A stretch of DNA of 64,000 nt from Hymenolepis diminuta. Lineage: Eukaryota > Platyhelminthes > Cestoda > Cyclophyllidea > Hymenolepididae. Positions 25,446 through 38,800 of this stretch are shown piece by piece. The DNA lies in NCBI GenBank assembly GCA_900708905.1, contig CAADRB010000036.1, positions 1 to 64,000 on the forward strand. Reading direction: 5' to 3'. Positions within the stretch are counted from its first letter, which is position 1; every line of letters starts with the position of its first letter. The notes beneath the pieces were generated by a model. That model had not been told where the DNA came from. It saw nothing but the letters and a program-made list of their open reading frames with translations, and made no database searches. A program made the translations under genes and the position numbers.

Positions 25446-28400
25446 TTTTTGCCACCTATTTGCTAGAAAGCGAAATAAATTTATTTATTAAGAATACCAT
25501 CAAAATCGTATTTACTTTGCAAATGAATATCTTTTAAATAAATAACTTATGCGATAACTTACCCTTAGGGCAACTAACAATCTGCCTGAAATGTTAATTA
25601 ACTACTTAATGAATGTCATATTGACTGCAATTCATTGAATATTTCATTAGAATTCACACCGAGTAAGCTCAAATGAGCTCCGCCATTTTAAATTTGTCTT
25701 AACTCCTTTCAAATAGTTGTTTCTTACTATCATTAATCAAATTATTCATTCCCGACCGATCAACATAATCAGAATTTACTTTAAGAGGTTAAAAAAGAAG
25801 AGCATTTTGTCTAACGAAAAGCTTGAGTCACTCCTTGGAGCTTGATAGATGTAGAATGCATGGCGATAAGCTCCTGCCGAACGATAAAAATTCTCTTAAT
25901 TTGCTAGCTGCCAAAAATAAACTCACATACATTTGAAACGGCCAGTCATTTACAATGCATGAAAATATAATTCAAAATTGCTTCCAAATTTGAGCTTCGC
26001 TTCCAGTGTAATAAGAAATTCGGAACAATAAGACAGGACGGCGTGAATAGTACCCATTAAGATAAAAAATGGCGATAAGAATGGGTAAACAATAACAAAA
26101 AAAGAACAATGTGAACGTCTTGACCTTGAACTTCCTTTTAATTTAGAAGCACTTTTAAGAAGAATAAAAACCGATACGTCCGCTTCAACCTAAAATCATT
26201 ATGTTTAGGGGACCGATTAACTTTGTGGAGTATACAATGCTACCAATGTTCTGGTGTGCACTAGAACATTTTGAGAAGTGAGGAGCGATATGGTTCGTGT
26301 ATCGACCAGTTGCGGCGTGCCTGCAGAGGCCTCCTAATTAATCATAATTCGTGCAGCATAGCGTTAATTGTACTCCGAATTGCTAAGCATTTTCAGTAGA
26401 ACTCTCTCCATACGAAACCTCCTGTGGTCTCACTACTTTGGACGTAGCCTAGCTAATTTCGGGGTAATTCACATCGGAGGACACTACTAGAGGCTTTTAT
26501 GTACTTATCTGCAACTAATTCGACTTCTAACAGTCTTACCGAGGTTCAGTCAAGAATTCATTTGTGTTGTATCCACTAAAACCTTAAAATTAAATGTTCC
26601 AAATTGTAAGATCATCTCGCTTTTAATCCCATTAGTTTCAAAGTGGCTATTGATGTCAGCGCCGTTTATCCAAAAAATGCATAATTTGAACAAAAATAAT
26701 GCATTGCTTTTATATTAAAATAATAAAAGTGTTATGTAAGAGCAAAATCACAAAGAATTCAAACTGACACATTTTTAACCTCTTAAAACTCCGTTTCTGC
26801 TCTTCATTTTCATTATTTCATCTATAACTACTTCAACAGCCACACTTAAACTTTTTCGTATCTAACTTTGAAATAATAAACATGCTCATTTTTAAAAGAA
26901 ATCAACAGACGCACCAATATTATCAAATAACGCCAATTCATAAGCAAAAAAATTCCCATGTTTCTTATCCTTCCTCCTCTAACGTTAATATCCCAATTAT
27001 AGCCGTCTCAATTACCGAATACAGTTGCTAGAAGAGATGATAATTGTTTCCCTTCTCCCAGTATTTCTTCTATACATAAAAATGTAATTTCCTTCTTTAT
27101 TTCTCCATTAATAAAAGACACTTGACAATTATGCTTATTTGTTTAAGGCGATATCGATTGAGATTGAGTTTCGTGAATACGCGCGTGTTTACTATAACGT
27201 GTCTTGTGTTCTGCCGTGAGTTATTGGCTTCTGTGTTAAGTTGCTATATTACCGGGTTTTCTAGATTGTTGGCTCTGAGAGATTACTAACCGGAGCTTCC
27301 AGTTTGTTACGTTATAACAAAAGGACAAGAACAAAAACAAATTCTCTTTTTATTACCCTCTTATAATATCCGAATTCACTTCCATGGAGGTTCGATGAAC
27401 AATTCATTATTTTCAGGAATTTATCTGTAACGTCCAACGAGTTATTGATTAAATGTTAGATGAAAAATTTGAGATATGCCCTACTTCTTGCCGATTTGGT
27501 ACCACTACGAATTTTGACATCGTCTAACAGGTAAATGAGGATGTTTTTCTTAAAGTAGCCAAATTTTCCTGGCATCGTTTACCTTATTGGTTCAGTAATT
27601 AATTCCCAGTGGAGTCATGGACGATCGTTTTAGATCCTCTTTTCTTTTCAAAGGATAAATTCGGCAACTTGCGTTCTCAAAACCTACCCTCCATACATGC
27701 TTTTATCTGCTAAAGCACATCTAGGTCAACATGCTAAGTCATCATTGATTTTTGTCTCAGCTACAATTTATGAAGCTGCCCATATTATTCCATTGGTTGC
27801 TAATTTTGAGATAATTTCTGACTGATTTTTGTAGGAAAAGAGCAAACTCACAATAAATGACCCATAGACCTTACCGTACTTAAGCATTCGTTGGTAGATT
27901 TCATACAGCCCGAGACTTAATTATGGTAATCACCTTTCCACCCAGACACCTGGTTTTCGAACTTTCTGGTGCCTTGAAAATTTGGTACTTTCAAAACACT
28001 TAAACGGATGATAGCTGTTTTAAGTAGAGGCTGTTTTAATTATCGTCAAATTTTTCGCAACATTTATCGAGACTTCTGATTAAATTCGTGATTCAACATC
28101 CATATCTGATTTAACAAATCCATGGTAAACTAACTTGCAGATTCTTAAAAGGTCCGTTAGAGCTTCAATATGTTCATACTACGAAATAACAGCATAACGG
28201 CATTCAACTAATACACCGTACCAATAACATAAATACACAAGTGAGCGACAGGCGCTAATTCGAGTGCGTTAAATTAGTGCAAGAAAATAGGTAATACAGA
28301 AAATCGTCTGTAATATTTCACGGATTTTCGTGCCTAGATTGGCGGCAAATCTCATCCGTCGAAAAAATAAATGCCATTCACCCACCGTTGATCGGCACAC

Positions 28401-28686
28401 ATCCTTGAATAACCAACCAATCAGCACACATAAGCAGGTTGCATATAGATAGAAACCATTATCTTCCTTTATACATATCAAATATAGGGAAATACATTCG
28501 ATTAGACATGGAAATCACATACATAAGGGAAAAGAGAACAGAGATGGAATTCTTTCACATTTTCTAGTAATTGAATGCATATATAAATGGTGGATGTAAT
28601 GGTAATGATTACGAAAAGCCGAACGGCGATGATGATATCATTCATTCTAATCCTCCTTTAATCCTCCATTAGCTATCTCCGTTCGG
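25446..28686. other. Intergenic region with R3 copy 2
   Basis: No supportable gene. It contains repeat R3 copy 2 at about 26215-26530. The remainder is AT-rich with no conserved frame that I can see. Confidence 0.5.
26215..26530 (-). repeat. Dispersed repeat R3, copy 2 (inverted)
   Basis: Reverse complement matches 16830-17160 in NAPE-PLD intron 3 over about 320 bases with scattered substitutions and small indels. The pair lies about 9.4 kb apart in opposite orientation. No reading frame. Confidence 0.75.
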
Positions 28687-28688
28687 CT
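28617..28688 (-). other. Inverted repeat at the VMP1 stop
   Basis: AGCCGAACGG (28617-28626) and CCGTTCGGCT (28679-28688) are perfect 10-bp inverted copies separated by 52 nt. The upper arm overlaps the VMP1 stop codon, so the transcript could fold a stem at the start of its 3' UTR. A function is not shown. Confidence 0.45.
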
Positions 28689-31600
28689 AGACGAGTTTTT
28701 TTCCGTCATGGTGACGCCAGTTTGACCCCGTTGACACATCCGTCTGTGACAGTTCTGGGCCATTGCGTTCACAAGAGAGATGGCGAATATGATCATTGCC
28801 ACAGTAACTGCCGTTTGAACAACACTCTGTATCCAACTCGTTTTCTAAGGGAGAAGAAACACGGTCTATACATCTAATGAGACCTTTGCAATAATAACAG
28901 TAAGGGTGTCGTGTAAAAATTGACTTAGGTTCTCTTAAAAATTGTGAGAAGGCTGACCTTAGGATTACACTCTTGCAGAACAATGATATGAAAAAGATAG
29001 CTAATCCGATTCCTAGTCTGCGGGTGTTATAAAAGTCTCCCCAATTCCTTCGCCCTAGGCCTTCCTTTGAGTCATTAGATTTCATGGAGAAGTAGAAAGC
29101 TTACTCTAATTTTTGCCAAAGGAAAATCAATCAAGACTCCAAGGAAGTTTTTAATCCAACCAGAGTCATGCCAAAATTGCCCATTCCTCTATCTGAAAGC
29201 GTATATCGAATGGAAGCGATGAAATTCGAACTTGCCAAATGCATGCGATTATGTACTGAAAGGTAGGTAATACTCTTGCACAATCGACAGGATCACTTTC
29301 CCTCAAAGGCAAAAATCAACAGGGACTTCTTGTACTCACTATTCATTGTTTAGTCTTATGTCAGGGTGGTTGAAATGCTACATAACCGAATGTCTTCCTC
29401 AATGCAAATCTCCTCAACAAATAGTTCCAGAAAAAAACAGCAACATATATTCTTCCGAGATGAGAAGTAAAATCCAAAAAATCACGTGGACCAAATCTCC
29501 CTACACTTACCCTAACTATAGCTCTGCATCCGCATATCTGAATGGCATAACTTATACTATTTTATAAATAAACGGACATAGTAATTAGTTATTTATAATT
29601 CTACTTATTATCGCTTCAGTGGCAAGGTTCACGTATTTGTTCATACATTTCAAAGGAGCACAGTATTTTTTGCAGTTAACAATCATATGATAAAGAGAGG
29701 GTCTAATGGCGGAGTCTTACCGTGGTGACAACTTTGTTTAGCAATTTATCTTTTTGATGTTGAAGATATTCAAGGAAAGGTTGTTGAAGCTTTGGGCCAA
29801 AAACTGGGACTTTTCTAGAAGACATAAGGTAGAGAATTAGTGAAATCGCGTAATTTTCAAGATCATTTGTACATAAAGTGCTAGATTTGACAAACAGAAC
29901 ATGGCTTTTAAAAGGATTATAAGTATGACTAAAACATCTGGCAAAATTTTAAATAGATTAGATATAACAAGTCGTTTGATTAAAAGGCAACATAATACAT
30001 TTATGTAGGTATAATAAGTAACATTTTATGACAGTATAGACGAGTCTGATTTTCACTTTAATAATAAGTGCTGAATATCCATACTCTAACTACGTCAGCA
30101 ATAACCTTAAGAGGGTAAATAACTTGACGAATCTAAAGTTCAGATGAAGAGAGGTTCTCCTGATTCCCTAACTTTTCCTTCTATTGACCCCATCTCTCTG
30201 AAGCTCTGAAATACCTTGATATTCCTAGACATTCAGATGTTTTGTCCATGATTAAAGATAGAAAATTTCCCATTTAACTTGAGTACCAATGCAGTAGCAA
30301 ATGAAAAGTAGTGTATTAATCGGAGCATATCAGATCGATGCTCATAGATGGTGTGATGGCCAACCACACACTAGTTAATCCTGACCAGCAGAAGTAGTAA
30401 AATGCAAGTTTCTCATAAGAGCGACTCTAATATACCTTCTCGTAATCCATGTCAAATGTTTTTAACACTTATCTTAATGGACTTAGAGTTGTTAATTATT
30501 CGAATTCACTTTGAATGGTCTATGCTGTGTTTGAAATCCATTTTCAAGACTTAATAACCTGCTTAGAATTGTAAGATACAAATGAATGAAAGCGACATGG
30601 TAAACAATTCAAATAAATCAAAGGGTCAACTGGTTCTAAATATCGTGAACACGAGCTCAACCAGAGTCAAATAATGAAAAATTATTTTTTGAGTCATTTT
30701 CATGTGGCAAAACGAATTACATCCTTTATGAGAAAGCTGACAAATCAAAGCTTCTAGAACCCAAACAAAGAAAGTTTCTTGTCATCATGGCTTAATTAAC
30801 TACTCCTATTGACTTTTTTTACTATTCCGCGCACTAAAGTGCTATTCCATGAATAAAAATGAAAGAATTCTTCGCATTATTATAGGTATTAATAATGAGC
30901 TGACAGCAAGCTTTGATTATCGTCTTCAGTAAACTTAAGACAGAGAAATATCAAAAGTTCATTTCGTAAATCCTGTTAAGATAGACAATTTTTACGAAGT
31001 ATCTCCTTACTGCTCTTAGGCTAATAGAAAGAACATATGTACCTAAGTGGCATGACGTAGGCCTCATTTCACTCTATTGGGCGCGATTTACGACCGCTAC
31101 CTAGAGATCAAAATCCGAAATTTTATCTCGGTGATATTATATCGCGATACAAGGAATATAAGCAACAAAAAAGAAGAAATGAAGAATCACAAATTCAGAT
31201 GAAAGGTTTTTTGATGTTATGACTTTTATTCTTCACTTCAATTGCAGCCCTTTTTCCTACCACTCCTAATTGCATCTTTTCGTGTTTATGGGCTTCCACA
31301 TAATAAAATATGGGAACATTTTTACCTTTAATATGAGTAAATAATGATACTCAAGAGTATAAATGTGTCAAAGAAAGCCGACTTACCCCAGCAAATGCAC
31401 CATCATTTCAATGTGATCCTCTGAACTCATTAAAATGACAAAGAAGGTTTGAATATGTGTCTTTATGATGGCCTTTCCAATCAATGTTGCACCGAAAAAG
31501 GTTGAGAAGGGGACTAAGAAGTGACCACAAGTCATTCCAGCAAAGTCAAACAGAGGATTCGGTACCTGTAAAGAACAAAATGAATTATGAATAAATTGAC

Positions 31601-34600
31601 AAGTTGGTAGTACAGTAACCTTATTTACAACCGATTCAGCGTGAACAATGTTTCTAGACCTATACTACTATTGCTCTGTTGGCCTCTGCTAGTCGCCGCT
31701 TTTGGTTATTTTGATTACTGATTAAGTTTCAAAGTTGCATCGATACATGCAGTCCAAGTGTTTAACGTATATCCAAAAACGTAGGTGTATCACGATACTG
31801 TGTAACTCTTTGACAGCTGTAATTCATTATCTCTCCTCGTTAATGTACGCTTACTTTTCCTCTTATCGACAAGATGGCTCGAAGTTCGGCTTTTCAGTAA
31901 TTTAATGTATTAACAGAAGGTTCGAAAAAGAATATGAAACCTGGAAAACTTAAGAATGTCACTTATTATATTTAAAACGGTTTATAGAATTGATAATGTT
32001 TTACTAATTTTAGCTTTTCGAACATTATTCTGAGTTTAGAACTCTGGTTATCTCTTTTATATTCAGTCGCTCTTCTGACTCAACTTAGGGTATATTTTAA
32101 ATAAGAAGTAGATCTAGCTTATAAGATAGAGAAAACTGCACGAACTAAGAAAACACAAAACAGAAACGGCACAGAAATGTTGAAAGAATATTATACTTTG
32201 GAGGGATAACTTTGTAATCAGTAAACTGAAAAACTGATTCGGTAAGGGAGTGAAACTCACAATATAGTTAATAGAGGAAATCGACAAACTGCTTAAATGC
32301 CAAGAGGAATCAACCACACGAAGACTAAAGGATGAATCCCTATGTGTCTCCAAAATTTTCATCTGTCATCACTAATCACTGACAAATAATTATTTCAGCT
32401 TCACAGTGATGCTTGAGGTGGTTGACCCTACCGTAACCTCAAGCCCCCTGTGGATAACCATCGTGTGTCCCCAAGTGGTTCATTTTAAATATCGGAATAA
32501 GCTAACCAAGTGAGAGTTGGAGGGATTCAGCTTTCCCGTGGCCATATCAGAAACTATTCCATCTATTCATATTATTTTTCCTATGAGACTATATAAAGCC
32601 TCTTACACCATACACACAAACAGGGGGGGGGGGACACACATTTGTCAATTATTGACTCTTTCGTTTCCCCCTCATCTTCTCTGTCCCTCATCTCTCATGC
32701 CCTCTTGAATCCTCCATCGTGGTTCGTTTACATTTTGGTCTAATCAGCTCTTGGCATTCTGCTCTAAAACTTCTGCTAGTCCTACTCAAATAGCTACAAG
32801 ACAATAAACTAGAAAAAAAATTGATAAGTGAATCGAGAGAACAGGTAATGCAGGTATGACAAAAAATTACTACACCACTGTGATGAGATGGGATTTTAGC
32901 CATCTCAGCCTATACTATTAACAGCTTGATATTATAGATTTCCCAGTTTGAAAAAAGGAAGTTCAAATCATATGCCGCAGCACAACCCATGAAATAGCAA
33001 CTTTTGACCCGAAAGACGTCGGTGCACCCATAGTCACGTCTTCATATATGACCTAGTATCACTGGTCCCATACGCGATCAACTCACACGTTGGGAAAAGA
33101 AAAAGTGACTTACATAATGTTCCCTATACGTTTATTTCATTAACAGAAAACCGATTAGATATATTCCAGAGCTAGTAGACGGGAAGGTGCAATGACATCT
33201 AAAAACTTGGTATCAGTCAACAAAGACCAAGTGGTGTAGTGGTCTCATTAGATGAATTGGGTCTAAATTCTATAACGGCAATGAATAACGGTCTATAAGA
33301 CAAAGTATGGGTCAATATTTTCATAGCAAACTTAATGTACCTCAAAAAATCCATACAACAACGTTGTTGCTACCATGGTGCGCTAATATCTTATCCCTGA
33401 TATATGAACTCTTCACTTATGATCCGTAAATACCAAAAGAGCAGAAAGGGCCTAAAACCCAGTAAATAATTAAAAAGGACATCGCCATATAGCCACTTTA
33501 TTAGAACAGACGACAGCGCAGTATTTAGTGTGCTCGTTTGAGGTTATGATTTTGATACCAAATGGGCAGAATGGCCAACCACACTGGCTAAGTCAGGCTA
33601 ACAAAGAGAATGACAGTTTCAGTTGAAGTTAAAAGACCATAGCTTCTGCGATACTAGTAGAGGATAGGAAAGTCTTGCTATCACTCTACACTGCAAAATT
33701 AGATAAGACGGTGCAGGAATATTTGAAATTAAAGAAAATCAGAGGAGTCCTCTATCCTATAGCCATCAAGATGAAGCACGAGCGGATATAGGATGGCTTA
33801 CGTGTAGGAGAGTAGAGTTAGGAACTTGTGCCAATACTTTGGTACCTTAAGTTTATGCAAATTTGGTCGTCTGTAAAGTTACCTAGCCATCGGAGAACAC
33901 GACTAATCAAGGAAAGTGACATAATTCGGGTTCATGGCCCCATAAGTGCTATTCCTATAACCAAATATTAAAATAACCAAACCAATCCGAAAAATAGTCT
34001 CGGACGTGAGAGTAGGAATTAGAGATTATCATATCTGAAACACTAGTGCAGAATAAAGTCTTGACATCCAACTTCTTTACTGCAAAACTAGATAGAAAGG
34101 TGATAGAGAATGGAGCACGAATATTTGAATTAAAAGAAAATCTGAGGAGTCCTCCATAACGTAACTGATAAACTCAAGTATGTTGCGGGTACAAAGCGGC
34201 TTTTAGGTCGGAAAGTGAAGCTAGAGGCTTGTGCCAAAATATGATATTTCAAGTGTGCAAGTTTGACAAATGGAGTCAATATTTACATCTGAAAGGACAC
34301 CAATCAGAAGGTTAATCATCATCATCCCATAATTGGCTTCATAAGATAGTACTTCAATACTCTACAGCACGTTGGCAGTATGACAATTTCTTAATCAACA
34401 AAATAAGTTAATATACATCCTAGCTAGTATGCGACCTAATGTTCAATATACACAATCATAAAATTGACATTAGGTATTCTGGGATTAGTCAACTTTAATA
34501 CAACAAAATTACAAGGCCTCAACACCATGCTATGTAAAACATCATTAAACAAATGTTACTAAGTAACCAATATACTAAAAGCAGAGTAATTGCCAAGTCA

Positions 34601-35872
34601 AATGGGAAAAAAAGTCCTAATTCCACTAAGAAAAGAGTTTACACAACTTGAATTGAGTAGAGGGACGGTATCCTAGACCCGATCTTACTAGAAACTCACA
34701 TTCTACCAACCCTCCTGTTGACCAGAGCGATTGGTCACCCATGTCCCTGAATGTGAACCTATGAGTAGTAATTTCGTGATCTCTGTCATTACGTTTACGT
34801 TGACAATTACAACATCTATGCAAATAATCGTTTCTTATGACTTCCTTACCAAAGACTGAAGTAACAATCAACGTAGGACTTCTCGAACTCTATAGAGTTG
34901 CATAATAAGTGAAATAATCACTAACAGAATAATACCAGGCTAAAAATGTGACAATCAAGATTCACAGAACAAACTCACCGATGCACAGAGAAGAATGCCA
35001 ATAAATCCAGCACGGGTAATTAATCTTTGTAAAAACAGCTCCACATTTTGCAAAAGCGTCATTTCCTTTTCGGATTTTTTTACAAGTGGTATAGAATCGC
35101 CATCCGCATCAGAAGAAGATGGGGAGAAGTCCGATGAAAGTTCGATCACCTCATCTTGAATTTCACCAGTAAGGCGTGAGGTGCGAGCCATGAAGTAGGG
35201 CGGCAACTCACCAATAGCAGTACCGAGACCCTAATCGAATAATCGAAACACAAAAATGAGGCGCTTACCCAAAACATGGCCTCCGCTTGAACTTTACGAA
35301 TTATACTGTAGAAAGAAACATCCGAAGTAGAACCATTTACACCTGTTGGACAAATAATTTGATCAGGATAAGGAGGTTCTGGAAAATCGAGAGACTGACA
35401 AATATAGGCACTCATTGTCACTTGGGCAATGAAAGGTCCCTAGAAAACGTTATTAGAAAGACAACATTCACAGTACCAGGTATAGAACAAAGGTGTGCAG
35501 ACCTGAACCGAACCCACAAGAGGAAAGAAATCCTAAGAAAACCCACCAAGAATACCAGAGAACATTTTTATCAAGATAAGTAATTGTCTATGGGAGAAAT
35601 AGTAAATTAGGCAAAGTTTATATTACGGCTTGATGAGGTCCAGGAGCACTTCGAAGAAAGTAATATCCAATCAAGACCAGTGTGGAAAGAAAAGTCAGCA
35701 TTTTATAGCGCAGAATTTTGTGAAATAATCGAGCTATTCGATATGTGCATTCAACTAAGAAATAATATGATGTAGTTAACGGTCTGTTCCATAAGGTAAT
35801 GGTTCGCCGATCTTCATATTCTGCCATGAGTTGCTTTTTAGACTTGTGCGCGGATAGCTGTATATTATCCAT
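28687..35872 (-). CDS. VMP1: Vacuole membrane protein 1 homologue
   Basis: Exons 35872-35627, 35587-35477, 35439-35269, 35230-34979, 31565-31387, 29814-29721 and (less sure) 29064-28687 join in frame to 476 residues (human 406). VMP1 is a multipass ER scramblase needed for autophagosome formation and ER contact-site lipid balance. Family blocks in order: [12 protein letters not shown] (exon 1), [14 protein letters not shown] (exons 2-3), [13 protein letters not shown] (exon 3), [16 protein letters not shown] (exon 4), [19 protein letters not shown] and [13 protein letters not shown] of the VTT/DedA domain (exon 5), and [16 protein letters not shown] (exon 6). Exon 7 fits by phase and by a membrane segment after NW, but adds a cysteine-rich tail absent from vertebrates. 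Upstream introns are 37-39 nt; introns 4 to 6 are 3413, 1572 and 656 nt and repeat-bearing. The start is the first ATG; an upstream in-frame TTG was not used. Confidence 0.9.
30300..30450 (+). repeat. SINE-like element, copy 1 (VMP1 intron)
   Basis: The segment shares GATGGCCAACCACACAC, then CTAGTTAATCCTGACCAG, AAGTTTCTCATAAGAGCGACT with 33515-33640, 58040-58220, 60840-60940 and 62690-62960. This copy has a weak tRNA-like head. Old and diverged. Confidence 0.5.
32330..32790 (-). repeat. Dispersed repeat R1, copy 3
   Basis: Inverted R1 copy in VMP1 intron 4. Its reverse complement carries the shared GACACACGATGGTTATCC core, AGAGCTGATTAGACCAAAATG, and a GTGATTAGTGATGACA to GGATTCATCCTTTAG end. 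It also contains an 11-base G run (32623-32633), likely a polymorphic mononucleotide tract. Confidence 0.7.
33515..33640 (+). repeat. SINE-like element, copy 2 (VMP1 intron)
   Basis: TTAGTGTGCTCGTTTGAGG and GGTTATGATTTTGATACC resemble the tRNA-like head of the copy at 62690-62960. They are followed by the shared CAGAATGGCCAACCACAC and CTGGCTAAGTCAGGC body. Confidence 0.5.
33640..34260 (+). repeat. Direct duplication in VMP1 intron 4
   Basis: Two direct, diverged copies of about 220 bases (about 33640-33860 and 34030-34260). Shared landmarks in order: ACTAGT, TTTACTGCAAAACTAGATA (CTACACTGCAAAATTAGATA in the first), GAATATTTGAA, AGAGGAGTCCTC (TGAGGAGTCCTC), CTTGTGCCAA and GCAARTTTG. Non-coding. 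Confidence 0.65.
34630..34760 (+). repeat. Short dispersed repeat R5, copy 1
   Basis: GTTTACACAACTTGAATTGAG followed by AGAGGGACGGTATCCT and GAAACTCACATT matches 62215-62330 in the same orientation with moderate divergence. The other copy is in an intron of the CIP4-like gene. Confidence 0.5.
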
Positions 35873-38800
35873 GGTATAGGGGGAGATATGAGCGTACAAT
35901 TACGTAATTTTATGGGTTTAAACACAAATTAGAACCACCACACCAACGTGTAGCTTGTAAACCCAAAAGTACCAAATCATGCGGAAATAAGATTAAGCAG
36001 TAAAATGATTTAAATGAACGAAATCAATATATGCATCCTCACCTAAATTTATTTTATATTAATTTAAATGATGAATTTTAATGATATCTCACTTCGCTTT
36101 TTTTCAAACCGTTTATTAAGACCAAGAGTTTTGTTTTCGATTTTCTTAAACCTTTATGCACCAGTATTCTGAAAGATAACTAATTTTAGCTCTTAACTAT
36201 TAAATCAACAGTTTCTTTTAAAATTTACATAGTTAAGGCCCCATGAAGGTGATGATTTGTCATTTGAATTATATGCTTTTTACAATTACAGTAGTTAATC
36301 CAAGTATAACTATATGAACCATATTTATGTTGTAACAAGTCAGAGGTTTTTAAGCATTGACGAGTGATGATTGTAATGCATAATATTTCGAAGATAGATT
36401 ATATGCTAAGTTCATCGATGATATCCACTTATACCACCCTAACATAAGAATATTATTTTTTGTGTTAAAATAATAACCGGACTCTAAGTATTCGGTAAAT
36501 TTATGGCAATTTAAAATATATTTCTTAGAGATTCTTAATTTACTCAATGGTATTTATTGAAATGATCACATGTTAATGAAGCATTTTGGTTGATTTTTAA
36601 ACATGGGTTTTAAAATAAACTTCAATGTTATTACTATTGCAAGCTACAATGTCATAATATATAGAGTTTATAGGCCTTAATGTACTGGAAAGAAAACATT
36701 TTTTAGGATAAACTCTTCCAGCAGGCTTGTAGAAGAGTCACTTAATGTTCTATTAAATAGCATTTGCAGTGTTCCTCAAATTTTTTTATTTATCATTATT
36801 CATTTGTAACATTAATTATCTGTTTTTTACTGGTGTTGTTTTACTGTGGATATAATTCAAGTTTATTTTAAAATAAACTATATTAAATTAACTCTACTGC
36901 CTAAAAATTCTCTTCTATTAGCGCGTATCCTAGTTTATTAGTTATGACACAGATGTTTCTTCGGATATTCGATGAATCCAATGAGTCCCCTTTCAACCTT
37001 TATTCCAATGAAGAAGTGTTAAGACAAGAAATTTCTATCCTGTTCCAGTGTTTTATAATCCGTGACCTCTTTTAACATTGTCATCAATTCCCAAAGAAGT
37101 GTTTCCCAATTTTCGACTTGGGAAGGATGATAACACAATATCTCCCCTGCTGAGAATTCATATTACGTATCCCTCTTTATTATTCCAACTTAACCATTGT
37201 GTTTGGCTATCCCGCTTACTGTGTATAGCGGCGGGTATTCAACCAATAACCCCTGATTTCGTTGATTTGTACATTACAATTTACGCTATCGCCTGCTCTA
37301 ATAATAATTTTTATATTGATTTCTTTATAATTTATTCACTGGAAATTGAGTAATTATGCTGACGAATTCCTCTTAATACCAAGCAAATTGGAGTACACAA
37401 ATTGCAATGTACAGGAGACGTAGCAGTAACATGCTTGTATTTGACATCAGCTTAATCATATTTTGACGTATGTTAAGTTTACCATATAAATGATGTCTCA
37501 GACCTAGTTTGATCATGCAACCTGTTGTTACGGTTAGTAAGGGCCAAAAGCAATTAAGCAGAAGACCAAGAATTGATTAGACCGGAATGTATTGGGCAAA
37601 CTGCAATGCAGACTCGTAAGGGTAAGAGAAAACTGAGGAAGCAAGGGGATAAGAAGGCAGCGAAAGAGGATGTGTCTGTCAGGCCAAAGTAATGTGGTGT
37701 GTGTATTGAAACGCTATTTATAATCGTCACTCGCGTGAGAACATAATTTTAAGTGTGTTTTTGATTGGATGAGACGATTGTAGGAAAAGGATGGATAGCA
37801 TTGAACAGAACTGAAACATTGCCTTGAGGATACTGCCCTCCGTGTCCATCATTCGTGTAACACTTAGTTAGCTTATTCCGATCGATAAAATAGGCCACTT
37901 GAGGACACACGATGTTTATCTATAGAATGCTTGAGATCACAGGAAAGGTAAACAATTTCACATATCACTATGAGAATGTGATATTTAATTTTATGGATCA
38001 GTGATGACGTAAGATAGAAATTTTGGAGAACTGAAAGGAATCATCCTTCACTGTCATATAGGTCATTAGTCATCGTAATTTAAGTGCACAGTTATAATTT
38101 GAAACCATTTCACCTAATAAGGCTAAAAAGTGTTATGCTCTCTGGGTGCTGTAAAGCATGTCTTAAAACCAATACTTTTGGAGAGCTGGAAGGCAGAAAA
38201 GAGACATCTGTTCACTAGTGAACAAGTTTTATCTAAGAAATAAGAATTAAATGACTCAGCGGCGTTTAATGCGTCCACACTAATTATGTTTACTAGACAC
38301 ATGTGAGTCAGTCCAGTTAACAAGATCAAAGGAGAGAGCCAAGATGATACATTATTGGGGAACATAAGGAAAACAAGAATGATGGGAAATTGCCACAGCG
38401 GGACATTTCATCTCCGAACACAACACAAAGTATGTGGCTACTATAACAGTAACACTTGATCTCTGCTGCTCGATAGTGAATTCCTAGTTGACAATATCGT
38501 GTCGTAATGGCGATGCACCTACCGGAAGACCGAAAATTTGCAGGGAAACTGTAAGCACAATTATGTGAACTTTAGTGCATCTGCTGACAGGGGAATTTAC
38601 TCAACTTTTTTTGAAATTATTATACTGACCATTTTATACTCCATTAATATATGATCTTTTATCGGCTTAAGAGTTAACTGCCTATGGAACCACTGGCACT
38701 GGGATATGCATGAATTAGGTCTTAGATTGGCACCGATGGTCAAGATGTGTTATTAATATTTCTTCGATCAGAGTTCACAAATTCATATATGGTCCTACGT

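Noticed and set aside
33230..33290. tRNA-like TGGTGTAGTGG and GGTCTAAATTC boxes
   Set aside because: The A-box match is good but no cloverleaf can be drawn; not called as a tRNA gene.
35873..35899. Upstream extension of VMP1 exon 1
   Set aside because: The frame is open but starts at TTG; the ATG at 35872 is the first real start codon.
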